From positions 7,335,768-7,399,767 of the forward strand of contig CM065300.1 in NCBI GenBank assembly GCA_032871835.1: a stretch of 64,000 nucleotides of DNA, given 5' to 3'. The position numbers were made by a program, and so were the translations under genes. Origin of the DNA: Dipteronia dyeriana. Its lineage: Eukaryota > Streptophyta > Magnoliopsida > Sapindales > Sapindaceae. Below, one piece after another: positions 18,990 through 30,426 of this stretch (position 1 is the stretch's first letter; the number at the start of each line of letters is the position of its first letter). The notes beneath the pieces are model-generated. The model did not search any database and had not been told where the DNA came from. It saw nothing but the letters and a program-made list of their open reading frames with translations.

Positions 18990-19720
18990 TTATTAAAAAG
19001 CTCGATCCCTTTCAAAAAAGCCCGATTGATTTACAAAAATGCTCGATTCTTTTTCAAAATGGCTCGATCCCTTTCAAAATAGCTCTATTGCTTTACAAAA
19101 AGGCTCGATCCCTTTCAAAAAGTCTCGATCCCTTTCAAAAAAGCTCGATCCCTTACATAAAAGTTCCATCACTTTTTTAAAAAAAAACTCGATCCCTTTT
19201 AAAATATGCTCGATCCCTTTCAAATAGGCTCGATCCAATTCAAAAACAGCTCGAAACTATTCAAAAGAGACTCGATCCCTTTTCAAAAAGGCTCGATCCC
19301 TTTCAAAAAGGCTCGATCCCTTTAAAAAAAGCTCGATCCCTTTAAAAAAAGCTCGATCCCTTTTCAAAAAGACTCGATCCCTTTCAAAAATGCTCGATCC
19401 CTTAAAAAAAACTCGATCATTTTTTAAAAAACTTGATCCTTTTTAAAAAAAACTCGATCCCTTTTAAAAAAAACTCGATCTAATTCTAAATCAACTCGAA
19501 CCTATTCGAAAAAGCTCGAAACCTTTTCAAAAAAGCTCGAAACCTATTCAAAAAAGCTCGAAACCTATTCAAAAATGCTCGATCCTTTTCAAAATGACTC
19601 GATTCTTTTTTAAAAAAACTCGATTCTTTTTCCAAAAACCTCGATCTACCAAAACCTAATTTTCACGAAAAAAAAATAGCTCGACTAATCAAATAAGCTA
19701 GATTTTCTTGAAAAAAGTCT
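18990..19720 (+). repeat. Right subterminal array of the GCTCGATCC motif
   Basis: About 35 copies of a 20-21-bp unit with consensus GCTCGATCCCTTTCAAAAAA. They are more regular than the left array and lie directly upstream of the ULP1 gene's first visible exon, some 400 bp inside the right MULE end. Outer copies decay into CTCGAAACC and CTCGATTC variants. The array has no identical long repeats separated by unique spacers, so it is not CRISPR-like. Confidence 0.92.
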
Positions 19721-20126
19721 CGAAAACCCAGATTTCATCTTCCTCAACTGATATTCAACCAAATTACAAACCCTAACCTAAACCACAACCATTCTCACAT
19801 CTATATTTTCACCGGTTTCTACAGTTCCTATCAACAAAACTCAATTCTAACATGTAATGCAAGTTAACAATAACAAAAACGAGGAAAAATAACCAATCTT
19901 ACCTTTGTCAATCGCAGCTCTTCCGGTCGCTTCACTGTCGATTAGTTTCCCGTCGGTTTGACTGTTGCTTCTTTCTGACTTTGAAAACGACAACTCCCTC
20001 ACTGTTAAAATATTTCGGGGTATTTTTGTCTCAAACGCTCTTTTGGTGCCTTTTAAACATATATTAGTAAAGTGGTGATATTTACATAACACATCCCTCA
20101 AATAGTGCCACTAATTTTTTTGACCC

Positions 20127-21257
20127 TTTTATATTATACATATAACTTAAAGCATATTTTTTTGATGGGTTACAAAATTTACAACATGACTCGTAAACCT
20201 AATAAAAGTTCTTGTAAACCTAATAAAAGTTCTTATTTAGATTCTTTCTGGCAATATTAATAATGGTTGATCTTGATAAATTTAAATAAATTATTGATTC
20301 TTTATTTGGATATCAACTATGTATATGTATATGCTCATAAATTCAAAATGCCTCATTATGATCCATTAGCTTAAAGACCTGTCCAAACCTGATATTATAT
20401 AAACTAGTTCATTGACATTGAACATTAATATTGATTGCTCATAGTTCATAGTTGATTGATATTGAACATTAATATTGATTGTTAATAGTTCATACAAATC
20501 GAAGACTTTAAATCGAAGCCTTACATCATTTTCATTGTGAAATTCTAATTACATTTAATCAAACAATTAATAGGCTCCTTCAATATCTCTAAAACTAAAT
20601 TAAAAGTATATTATCCCAAGTTAGAAAATGTCTCATGAACTTCACATGCTATGGTGACAAATATGCTAATTTATGATTGTCCATGTATAATTTATTTAAT
20701 AACCAAGAAATGGCCAATGTGCGTCTTATTCTTATCAAGTTATCATGTCAAGAGAACTTAGACAGCAAAACAAAGACACAACACAAAAACATATAGTACG
20801 AGGATGCATGTGCATTGAATATTCAAACCATATGCGTATGTCACAAATTAAATGTAAAAAATTATAAATTAATAAGAGTTGCCGTGCTTTTTCACGGTTC
20901 TGGTTATTGCAAATTCTTCAAGTATCATTTTCATTACAAACCAAATTAAATGCTTGAGGAAAAATGTTCTTTTCTTTTTTCATATTCTCCAAATTTACAA
21001 GAAAACCTTCCATACATCGGGTTTATATATATACCATTTGAGTTCAATTTACAAAATTGATAAATTAGTTTCTTCTCAATATGTTGATAGTGATTAGTCC
21101 TGGAATTTTTTTCTTCAATATGTATATAGATTAAAAGCAGTTAGTTAACCAAGTAAAAACGGAGGTTTACGGCCCCGTAAGAGATCCGGTTGTTGGCAGG
21201 GTGAAGGGCTACACAGAAAGGGGAATTGGTTCCAATGCTGCAAACTTTTCACTTTAA
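20127..21257. other. AT-rich intergenic DNA with two small tandem duplications
   Basis: No gene recognised. A 22-bp unit with AAACCTAATAAAAGTTCTT is doubled at about 20193-20236. A unit of about 50 bp containing TTGAACATTAATATTGATTG is doubled at about 20410-20495. Neither is coding. Confidence 0.6.
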
Positions 21258-21494
21258 GGGCATATTTTGTGCACGGGATTGGATTGGATTATTATGGAAC
21301 TGGGATTATATGGGATTGGATTGGATTGGATTAAATTAATATTATACCGTGTTTGGGGAAACATGAGACTGTACTAAATTAATACCACGTTTTGTTTGGC
21401 GAAACGTAGGATTGGATTAAATATAATTTTTTTTTAATTTGATACTATTTTGAAAGTGAATAATATATTATTGAAATATGTATATGAAAAAAAA

Positions 21495-22410
21495 ATAGAA
21501 ATTGCTAAAAATAACCACAACTATTATAAAAATTTTGTTTTTAACCACATACGAAAATTTATTTGTTAATAGCCACTTTTTTAAGAAATTACTTGAATGC
21601 CTCTATATAAAAACCATCCCCAAATACTTTCTCTCTCTTTTCTCATTTTTTCTCTCTCCTTCCTCTCTCCCTGATCTCTCTCTCCCGCCGACGAACTGTC
21701 GCCGGCATCCTTGTGGAGGCCAGCGAACCGTCGCCGGCCTCCTCTCTCTCACCCATCTTCTCTTCTCTCTCCTGCAGCTCTCTCTCTTATTTCTCTCTCT
21801 CTTTCACTCACATCTCTTTCTCTCTCCTTTCCTTTCTCTCTCACATGTCATCAACGGCTTGCTGGAGTGCCGTCGACTGGGCTTCACGACAGTTAAGCAA
21901 CGCCGTCGAGCTCCTCCTCCGCTGGCGATTAGATCTGCTGAAAAAAATGAAAGAAAACGAAATACTATAAACCCATAACATTTCAAGATTGAAAAGTTCA
22001 ATTCATTCAACATTTCAAGTTTCAACATTTCAATTTAGGCAACATTTCAAGTTTCAAAATTTGAAAACGAAAAACTTAAAAACCTAGAACATTTCAAGTT
22101 TCAACTTTTAATTTAGTCAATATTTCAAGTTTCAACATTTCAATTTAAGCAAGATTTCAAATTTCAAAATTTCATTTTTTAAAACAAGATTTCAAGTTTC
22201 AAGTTTCTAACCGTGATTTCAAGTTTGGTTCCAGATTTTAGTCATGATTTCAAGTTTGGTTCCAGTTTTTTTTTTTTAAATCAAATCCATAGGTATTTTT
22301 ATAATTTACGGACATACACTTTTTAAAAAAAAAAATGGCTATTAACAAATAAATTTTCATGTTGTAAAAAATAAAATTTTCATAATAATTGTGGTTATTT
22401 TTTATTTTCT
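21495..22410. mobile_element. Nested TIR element with CT-rich core
   Basis: About 90-bp terminal inverted repeats: AAAAATAACCACAACTATTA (21505) pairs with the complement of TAATAATTGTGGTTATTTTT (22382), and TTTATTTGTTAATAGCCA (21559) pairs with TGGCTATTAACAAATAAA (22335). The interior holds a CT-rich block (21620-21850) around a GC-rich segment with repeated GTCGCCGGC words, then tandem CATTTCAAGTTTCAA-type repeats (21975-22270). Open frames of up to 158 residues across the CT-rich block are low-complexity and I do not call them genes. It could be a small MULE-type or hAT-type derivative. Confidence 0.7.
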
Positions 22411-23068
22411 TTTAAAAAAAAATATATCTTCTACTTCCAGACAAGTCATTATATGGAGATCTGAAATATACATACACATATATATATATATATATATATA
22501 TATTTTAAAAACAAAAACAAAACAAAAACAAAAAGTTTGGTCAGATATCTGAAATTTTTCCCAGATCTCCTCTTACAACATATCTCACACTTATTCTCTT
22601 TATCCTCCACGACCAAATCCACCTTGATCCCTTCTCTTCATCTTCCATGAACAAATCCACCTTGATCCCATCATTGACCAACATCTATCTCATTTCTTCT
22701 CCTCCTTCCCTGATAAAAAAAACTCTCATAATCTCTCATCCCAAACAAATGGATCCTTCAACTTCGACACCCTTCAAATGTCCACTCAAACACCACCCTC
22801 CTCCTCCTCCACCACCCCTAACTATCTCACCAACCTCGGCCTTGGCCCAGAGTCAAACGCGCCACCGCCACTTTGACCCAGAATCAAACCTCAACAGTAG
22901 TACCCACCACTCCATTTTTGAAGGGATCATACTCCCACGTCTTTGATTGTGTATTCAAGGAAGCACGGTCCAGGCTACATTTTTGTTGTTGTTGTTGTGG
23001 AATCTGATTAAAAGTGGAGCAGATCTAATGGTTATTTAAGTTTTATTTTTATTTTTGTGGAATCTTTA
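22411..23068. other. Interior of the PIF-like element between two nested insertions
   Basis: Contains a TA run (22481-22503) and a short duplicated AAATCCACCTTGATCCC stretch (22615 and 22654). The 99-residue frame at 22647-22946 is rich in proline, serine and threonine with no recognised domain, and I do not call it a gene. It may be a captured leader or exon fragment. Confidence 0.45.
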
Positions 23069-23574
23069 GGGCCCGTCCTGTAAGCGTTTTTCGGTTGCTG
23101 TTTTTCGAAAATAAAAATGAAAATGAAAACAGTATTTTTGGTTTCATTTTCGATTTCTGAAAACGCGTCTGGTAGCAAATACTGAAAGCTGTATTTTGAA
23201 AATGAAAACGGAAAAAACGCGTCTGGTAGGTTAACCGAAAACTATCAAAAATTGAAATATCAATTTTAGTATTTTGTTTAATATTATTACAACTATAAAC
23301 AAATTGATTAAATAATTAACCAATATAATTTTATATTGTAATTTTTAAATTAAACAAAAGTAACACATGAAAAATTAATTCAAAAAAACATATCAAAAAA
23401 ATGAATTAATCAAAACAAAACTCTTAAATTATAAATAAATAATTATAATATATATATAATAAAAATATAATAATAATATATATATTTAATATTATATTTT
23501 TATATATAATTATACATAATATATGACATTATATCCTATGTAAATATATAATATTTGATATTATTATATCGAAT

Positions 23575-23605
<31 letters not shown>

Positions 23606-24079
23606 GAATATTATTTCATAATATTTACATAATTATAAAATATTATATATTATAATATATTCATATTAATATTATATGATTAATTTTAATAAATTAATAT
23701 TCTATAATACATAAAATAATATATATATATATATATATATATAATTATAATTATAATATATATATAAGAGGGGCCCTTTGGTAATTTAAAAATCTTGTTC
23801 CGTCTTGTACTAGTTATATCAAACACATAACAGTACAATTAATAGTTTAAGATTTTTTTTAATATAAAAAAAATGAAAAACAAAATGAAAAACAAAAACG
23901 AAAAACGAAAAACGAAAAACAAGTATTTTGTGTTTTTCAAATATTTCACTTTTAACACTGGTTTTGTTTTTCATTTTTTTTTTAAAACAAAATGAAAAAC
24001 GGTTAACGAACACATTTTCGAAATCGTTTTTGAAAAATAAAAACGAAAACGGGTTAAAAAATGACTACAGGACGGGGCC
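23069..24079. mobile_element. Nested MITE with GGGCCCGTCCTGTA terminal repeats
   Basis: The left end GGGCCCGTCCTGTA pairs with the right end TACAGGACGGGGCC. Subterminal GAAAAACGAAAAC-type sequences face each other inwards. The core (23270-23760) is almost pure A/T with long TA runs. TA dinucleotides flank both ends, but the class (PIF-like, hAT or other) is not certain. No coding capacity. Confidence 0.75.
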
Positions 24080-25240
24080 TAATATTGATGGAGGAGGTGT
24101 TTTGGATATAGATTGTTGAAAGAATGAAAGAGGTCTGCATCTGGAAAAAAATAATAATGGAATGTGATTGAAGAAATACACTGAAGAAAAATATTTGATA
24201 AAAGAGTATATCCTAAAGATTTATTATTATTATTATATATAAAAAAATAGTCTTACAAACATGGGACTAAATAAACCCAACAATTTGCTGGTTAACATTT
24301 TGTTGGGTTTATTTAATCTTGCGTTTGCAGGACTAAGTCACTAAATATTGGGCTCCATCAGATTGGCTAAGCTAGTCCGGTATGCTTCCACATATGGGAT
24401 TGGATTGAAATTAGTTTAATCTCAGTCCAAACCCAGGTGCAAAACAGATTGGATTGGGATTGGACTATTTTAATCATTCTCCCATGTTTGGTGACATTTT
24501 AAAATATGAGATTATTAGTCTCAACTGCAACATAATCCCACGTTTATGGGATAAAACATACTCACCTCCCACCCCAACTCTATTTATCTCATGACTAAAT
24601 TTCATCTGGTTATTCACAAATTAGTTTTTTCATCTATTTTTTTCTCAGATAAACATAATCAATTCACTTATTTGTTGAATCAGACAAGAAAAACAAAAAA
24701 CCCAACTCAAAACTTGGAATCCAAATTGAAAAATCTTTAATCCCAACAAATTTAGTCACATACTCTGATACACATCACAAATATCAGATTCAAATACAAA
24801 ATCAACATTCAGACAAACAAGTTTACAAGTGGATTTCTATCAATCTATTCATAAATTCACTAGAATTTACAATTACCTCAGTTTTTTTTTATAATTATAA
24901 TAACTTGTTTGAGCATGGAGGTTGCCGACAACCTTGATGTTCGAGGAGATGAGGTCGGCGGCATCTTTGATGCCAAGTAGCTATCGACCTTCGAAAAGGC
25001 GGCCGAAGACCATTTCAAAGAATATAGGAGAAGAAGATCTAAGATTTGAGAAAAAGAAGATCTAAAGAAGAGTATAAGAAGATCTAGAGAAGAACAAGAA
25101 AAACATAACAATAGAGAACAAGAAAGAACAAGGACGAAAAAAAGATTTGAGAGTGAGAAAGACGAAGTTTGGAAAAGAAAAGAGAGAAAAGGGGAAGGAA
25201 AAGAATTTTGGAGAATTCTAATTATATATATATAATCAAA
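24080..25240. other. Right interior of the PIF-like element
   Basis: Includes a small hairpin at about 24256-24334 (AAATAAACCCAACAA paired with TTGTTGGGTTTATTT) and a second GGATTGGATTG-rich block at about 24400-24545 that resembles the element's own terminal repeats. GA-rich sequence follows at 25020-25200. No gene recognised. Confidence 0.5.
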
Positions 25241-26014
25241 TAAAAAATATTATTATATTTAGTTCAATCCTATGATTTACCAAATAAAACATATTATTAA
25301 TTCAGTTCGGTATCATGTTTGTCCAAACACAGTATAATATTAATTTAATTCAATCCAGTCTAGTCCAATCCTATCTTATTTAATCTCAATTCCATAAAAT
25401 AGTCAAATTCAATCCTATAAAATAGTTCAATATAATCCCGTACACTAAACAGAACCTAAAGGTTACGTGGGAAGCAGCTTCTCTCGGCTATTTAGTTGTC
25501 ATTCATCGTCCCGGTAAGCAGTTAGTACCTTTTACGAGCTCTATAGACTTTAAGCTAAGATTTTCATTATATATTTTAGTTGAAGCAAGCAATGCAAGAC
25601 AAGCCTAGATGGACAACAAACACAAGGCACGGGTCACGATTACTTTTCTTGCCAGGACCGCAACACGCAATAATAAAAAAATTGAAACAAGAAAAAAAGA
25701 AAAAGAAAAGAAAGGTGATTGATTGTATTTATTTTATTCTATTAATGCTGCACATTTTATTAACAGCCTGCATGTTATCAATTTGATAATGATTTGGCTA
25801 TGAAGTATCAACCACGTCGAATTAATTATCGAGAGAAGAAGAGAATGTGCCAAAAAGAATAGGCATATTTGATATATTCACCTTACTTTAATTCCACTAT
25901 TGATCAATGGTTAGGAATTAGGATCAAAGTATTATATATATATATAAAATATACAATTTTAACCTAGTGTAGATATAGTTAAATATTACATATCATTTCT
26001 GAGTAGAGATGGTT

Positions 26015-26240
26015 GTACATATCCTTTCCACACCTAGTGGTTAGAGGTTAGAGGTTCGAGTCTCATCATACGTATTTTATAAACATGAGTGAGGAGCTTT
26101 CTCCCTATTTGTGGTAGCAACCCTCACTCCGATTGTGAGAGTTGTAGTCCATATGTAACATCTCCCTGATAGTAGGAGTATTATTCCGGACCGTGTTTGT
26201 AGAGTCTAATTATTCTCGTCACGTTACGACAGTAGTTGTA
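26015..26240 (+). repeat. tRNA-derived SINE-like repeat
   Basis: ACACCTAGTGGTTAGAGG is followed by the B-box match GGTTCGAGTCTCATC, then a body with TTTTATAAACATGAGTGAGG, CTCCCTGATAGTAGGAG and GGACCGTGTTTG. Related sequences in reverse orientation occur at 35020-35180 and 37465-37600, so this is a dispersed family. Confidence 0.6.
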
Positions 26241-27140
26241 TTTCAATATATATATATAGTTAAATATTTTCATTTTGAATTGTTTCTAAGTAAAAAAAAC
26301 AATAATAATAAAAAGAAAGAAGTAAATAATAATAATAATAATACTTGAGTTGAGTTGAGTTGGTTAGACAACTAGAGTATTGACCCGGTATAAGCCAAAT
26401 TAATTGGGCTGGCATCCATTTTTCATGACCAACGTATCGTTTTCAATTTTTTTGGTGAGTTTAATGGACTGGGCCAGTTCAAGATCAACCATCAAAATTA
26501 AGACCCGACCCATGTTCAGACTCTACGGTTAAGTGGGCCAGTCTTAAATATCTGGGCAGAAAGCCGGAGGGTCGAAGGCTCTGGACTAAAAAAAGTGTTT
26601 ATTTATTATTTTTTAAGGTTAGATTAGATTAACTCAAATTTATAACTCAAAATTTTAATTTTAATGTCTCAATCACTCATCTAATCATGTGCTCTTTAAT
26701 CCAATGATTAGGATATTAAAGTTAAAAAATTGAGTAAGAAATTTGAATTGATGTATATAAACTAGGATAAAGCCGAACGAGTTACCTATGCTTGTAGGGC
26801 AAATGAATTCGGACCGAGACCATTGGTCGGGCCTAACAAAAAATATTTAAAGTCCGGTTCGCATCTGTCCTTCAAGCCAGGTTGGCCTAGCCAGCTGCTG
26901 GCCCGGCACCTTTATTCTCATACTAAACCTCAAAGAAGCTTGATAATTTTATTTTATTTTTCCATTTCCTATTGTTCAAATCAATGATAAACTCACATTT
27001 CAATTGTGACAGTGTTAAAAAACACCCATTCAATCTGACAATAGTTTAGGTTCTAATCGTCATACCGATATATATAAAATGATGACTTAGTTTTAAAGGA
27101 CACTCATTCAATCTGATAATATTTTAGGTTCTAATCGTCG

Positions 27141-27146
<6 letters not shown>

Positions 27147-27194
<48 letters not shown>
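27147..27194. repeat. (TA)n microsatellite
   Basis: About 24 uninterrupted TA dinucleotides. Confidence 0.95.
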
Positions 27195-27196
<2 letters not shown>

Positions 27197-28068
27197 AAAC
27201 TCTGGGTAATGATTAAATTCCAGTGGCCGACACTGGAATATTTTTTTGTGTCCTTTGAAAGTACTTGAAACAATTTGTTGTTCATTTTAAGACTGAAGTT
27301 GTACAAAATAAATCAAAGCTGTTGGGTCGAAGCATGGCGTGTAACACATGGATGGCCGGGGCACAAATACATTAGAAATAGATTTTAATTTATGGGATTG
27401 AGACTGGCCACTGGGGTTGGCAGGGACCATCTCGCAGTTATGACTAGACCCGAGGCTGCGAACTCCGAAATGTGAACCCATGGATCAAAAAGAATAAGTA
27501 CACGATTATGGATTGATATAAAGGTTTCAAAAATACTTCAAATTTGAAATATTTGTTTTTTTTTTCTTTACAAGTTTATAGTTGCTTTCATAATTGTTGG
27601 GGAATCAAACTCGTTAAGTTAAATGAAATTGAAACGAGTTGAAGAGATAAAATAAAAAATATATATAATTAACTAATGTTATAAAACTAATCTTTTTTAT
27701 TAGCTCGACTGATTGGATTTTTCTTTTTTGGTATATTGGTAATGTGTCTGGTTGTCCCTTTGATTTTCTTATAATTTAAATATTTTTAAAATAGTATAAT
27801 TCCAAGAAAATTGATTATTGTATATTAAATGTTTTTTTAATGATTCTAAAATTATTTTATAATTAAAGATCAGATTCTTTATTTTTTATTTTTAATTATT
27901 ATTAAATTGAAGTCATCAAAATACAAACATTTGCATTTTATATTTGTAAGAATTTAAATCGTGAAACCTATTGTCCAAATCTTAATTTAGAGTAACAAAA
28001 AAATAACAAAAATCAATCTTAATTTAGACTTACGATAAAATAAAAAACATCCCAACGGTGAAAACTTA

Positions 28069-29105
28069 GGTGGTGTTTGGTTGGGTGAAATATAATGGAA
28101 ATAAATTCATTCCATTTATTTGGTTTGTTAAATTCCAATGGAATGAGCATTCCATTGGAATGGGGATTCCACCATTTTGGTGGAATGAACATTCCATCCA
28201 ATAACCAATGGAATGTCCATTCCATTCCATTAACACATTTTATTTTCAAAAATAACCCTATATCCCACAACTCAATTCCAAAAATACCCTCATTTCCATA
28301 TTATTATTATTATATATATATATATACTATATAATTTATACTTTTATATTTTATTATTATTATCTAAAATATATATATTATATTTTCTAATTATTTATAT
28401 TATATATTATATAATGTATATATATATATATATTATAATAATATTCAATATTTCTAATATATAATATATATTATTATATAATTTATACTTTTTTATATTT
28501 TTTTATTATCCAAAATGAACATTATATTTTCTAATTATATATATTATTATATATATACACATTATATATTTAATAATATTAATATTAATAATATCAATAT
28601 TTCTAATATATAATATATAATATTTATAATATATAATATATAATATATAATATATTATTATATATATATTATGATATATATTATATAATATATAATTGTA
28701 TTAATATTACTAACATATAATATATAATATAGAAATATATAACATATATTGTAATAATATATATTTTATGTTATAATAATATATATATATATATATAAAT
28801 ATAATATTATATATATATATATATAATATTTATATATAAATATAATATTATATATACTTTCATATTTTTTTTATTATCCATAATATATAATGTTATTATA
28901 AATGATTTGTAATTAGGGGTATTTTAGTTAAAATACAGTTGATTCCATTCCATTCAGTTGTTAACCAAACAAAATATTATTGATTCAGATATTGATTATA
29001 AAGTCCCAACCAAACAAAGAAATCAGTTTTTCATTCCTTTCAATTCCAATTCTCATTCTTATTACCATTCCAATTTTCATTCCACCATGGTAACCAAATG
29101 CCACC
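28069..29105. mobile_element. Tourist/PIF-like MITE
   Basis: The left end GGTGGTGTTTGGTTGGG pairs with the complement of the right end, GGTGGCATTTGGTTACC, and identical TTA triplets flank both ends (28066-28068 and 29106-29108). Inside the ends are ATTCCAATGGAATG-type words on both sides. The middle 600 bases are almost pure A/T. No coding capacity. The TTA duplication is the hallmark of PIF/Harbinger-mobilised Tourist elements. Confidence 0.85.
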
Positions 29106-29265
29106 TTAATTTTCATTCAAGTTCTATCTTATAAAGTCATAATACTACTATTTTTTATTTTTTATTTTAAAAAAAACTATCTTTGGATAAGAAGTCGATT
29201 AATATTCTCAAACCCCCGATTTAAGAAAAGTTTGATGAGGGCTTTGACGAGAGAATTAATAGTTA

Positions 29266-29842
29266 GAACATCACCAAAAGACTCTTCTATTTATACTCTT
29301 TAAATATCTATTTTCTTACCCATGTGGCAATTTGAAGAGTGAAAAAAGAAGAACCCTTTTAAAAGAGTCTCCGATTAGAAATGTGTTTATATTATTTTAA
29401 TAAAAGCATTCAAATTCCCCCCTCCTATCGAAAAATATAATTACCCTCCATTTTTTTCCAAGTTAAAAACAGTAACATTTATATTATTAATATGTTATTA
29501 TTAAATATTCAATATTAATCTAATTTTAAAGATCTAGATGAGACCTTTTTAATGATATAATTTTTATGATGATACAATTTATAAATTAAAATTTATTATA
29601 TATTAATTGAATTTAATTAAAAAAATATAAAGAATACATATTTTTAATATTAATGATGATGTGATATAATAAATAATATAATAGTAATTGAAAAGAGAGA
29701 AACTGCTCTTTAATATCGAAGTGAGAGAAACAAAATCTTATTAAAAGAATTTCATTTGAAAAGTCAGTTGGAGTAAAATATACTGATATGGTTCTTTTAA
29801 ATTTAACAAATATCTAATTTAAAGACTCTTTTGATAATAATC
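29266..29842. mobile_element. Tourist/PIF-like MITE
   Basis: The left end GAACATCACCAAAAGACTCTT pairs with the complement of the right end, GATTATTATCAAAAGAGTCTT. TTA flanks both sides (29263-29265 and 29843-29845). Length is 577 bp with no coding capacity. Its end sequence differs from that of the neighbouring 28069-29105 MITE, so it is a different family using the same target. Confidence 0.7.
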
Positions 29843-30326
29843 TTAACATTACAATAATATGCAATCATGTGATGCATTCACCGTTTGCTGACGAGAACCT
29901 TTAACGCTTACTTTATGTTAAGTTTTGTTTCTTTATTTGTTTGTATTTTTTTTTAACGACATTAAATAGATCGAGAGTTGAACGAGACCTATATACATGT
30001 CATTCCATTGGAATATTTTTTCCTCATTCATTGTTGTAAAATGAATACGATAATATTCAAACCGTTGGATGAGATAATACTAGTTTGATAGTAAACTCTT
30101 CATATTTATACCATGAAATTATATGTTTGAATTCTTCAACAAAAAAAAATTCTTAAATTTATATAAATATTTCTCTTTAAAAAAATATATTCAAACCGCT
30201 TACAACCAATGAGAAAAACGAAGTGTACAACACTTTTGTTAAGAAGGGATATTTTGGAAATTTTCTTTAAATGTCCTCTTTTTCAGGTTAATTTTGTGAG
30301 CTCTCTCTCTTTATTTTATTTTTATT

Positions 30327-30426
<100 letters not shown>

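Larger units (their letters stand above)
11431..20126. mobile_element. Mutator-like element of the ULP1-carrying (Kaonashi/CUMULE) type
   Basis: An 8.7-kb element. The left end GGGTTTTTATATTAGTGG pairs with the complement of the right end, GGGTCAAAAAAATTAGTGG. Similarity continues inwards for about 100 bases to AAATTTAAAAGGCACC against ATGTTTAAAAGGCACC. The flanking 10-mers match at 7 of 10 positions, a weak and AT-rich candidate target duplication. Inside are a plus-strand MULE transposase pseudogene, a minus-strand DUF1985/ULP1 pseudogene, and two arrays of a 20-21-bp motif. Plant MULEs carrying a ULP1-like protease are known as Kaonashi elements in Arabidopsis and rice and CUMULE in melon. 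Both genes are broken, so the copy is not autonomous. Confidence 0.85.
21258..25456. mobile_element. Long-TIR PIF/Harbinger-like element with nested insertions
   Basis: The terminal inverted repeats extend about 200 bp. The left end GGGCATATTTTGTGCACGGG matches the complement of the right end, GGTTCTGTTTAGTGTACGGG. Further in, ATTAAATTAATATTATACCG matches ATTAAATTAATATTATACTG. Three-base TAA duplications flank both ends (21255-21257 and 25457-25459), which points to the PIF/Harbinger class. The 4.2-kb interior has no transposase and holds two other TIR elements (about 21495-22410 and 23069-24079), so it is a non-autonomous copy enlarged by nesting. Confidence 0.75.
25460..28065. other. Intergenic DNA with SINE-like copy and GC-richer patch
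   Basis: No protein-coding gene recognised. Besides the SINE-like copy and TA run listed separately, 26780-26920 is relatively GC-rich with GGCCCGGCACC and related words, possibly a hAT-derived end without a clear partner. Confidence 0.45.

Noticed and set aside
18990..19720. Regular 20-bp repeat array that could suggest CRISPR
   Set aside because: The repeats are contiguous and degenerate, with no unique spacers and no cas genes. The window is plant DNA, and the array belongs to a MULE.
21502..21978. 158-residue open frame rich in Leu/Ser
   Set aside because: Low-complexity CT-rich DNA inside a TIR element; three overlapping frames are equally open and no domain is present.
22647..22946. 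99-residue proline/serine/threonine-rich open frame
   Set aside because: Low complexity, no domain, no splice context; kept only as a note on the element interior.
24878..25111. 77-residue minus-strand open frame
   Set aside because: GA/CT-rich composition inside a TIR element, no domain and no conserved context.
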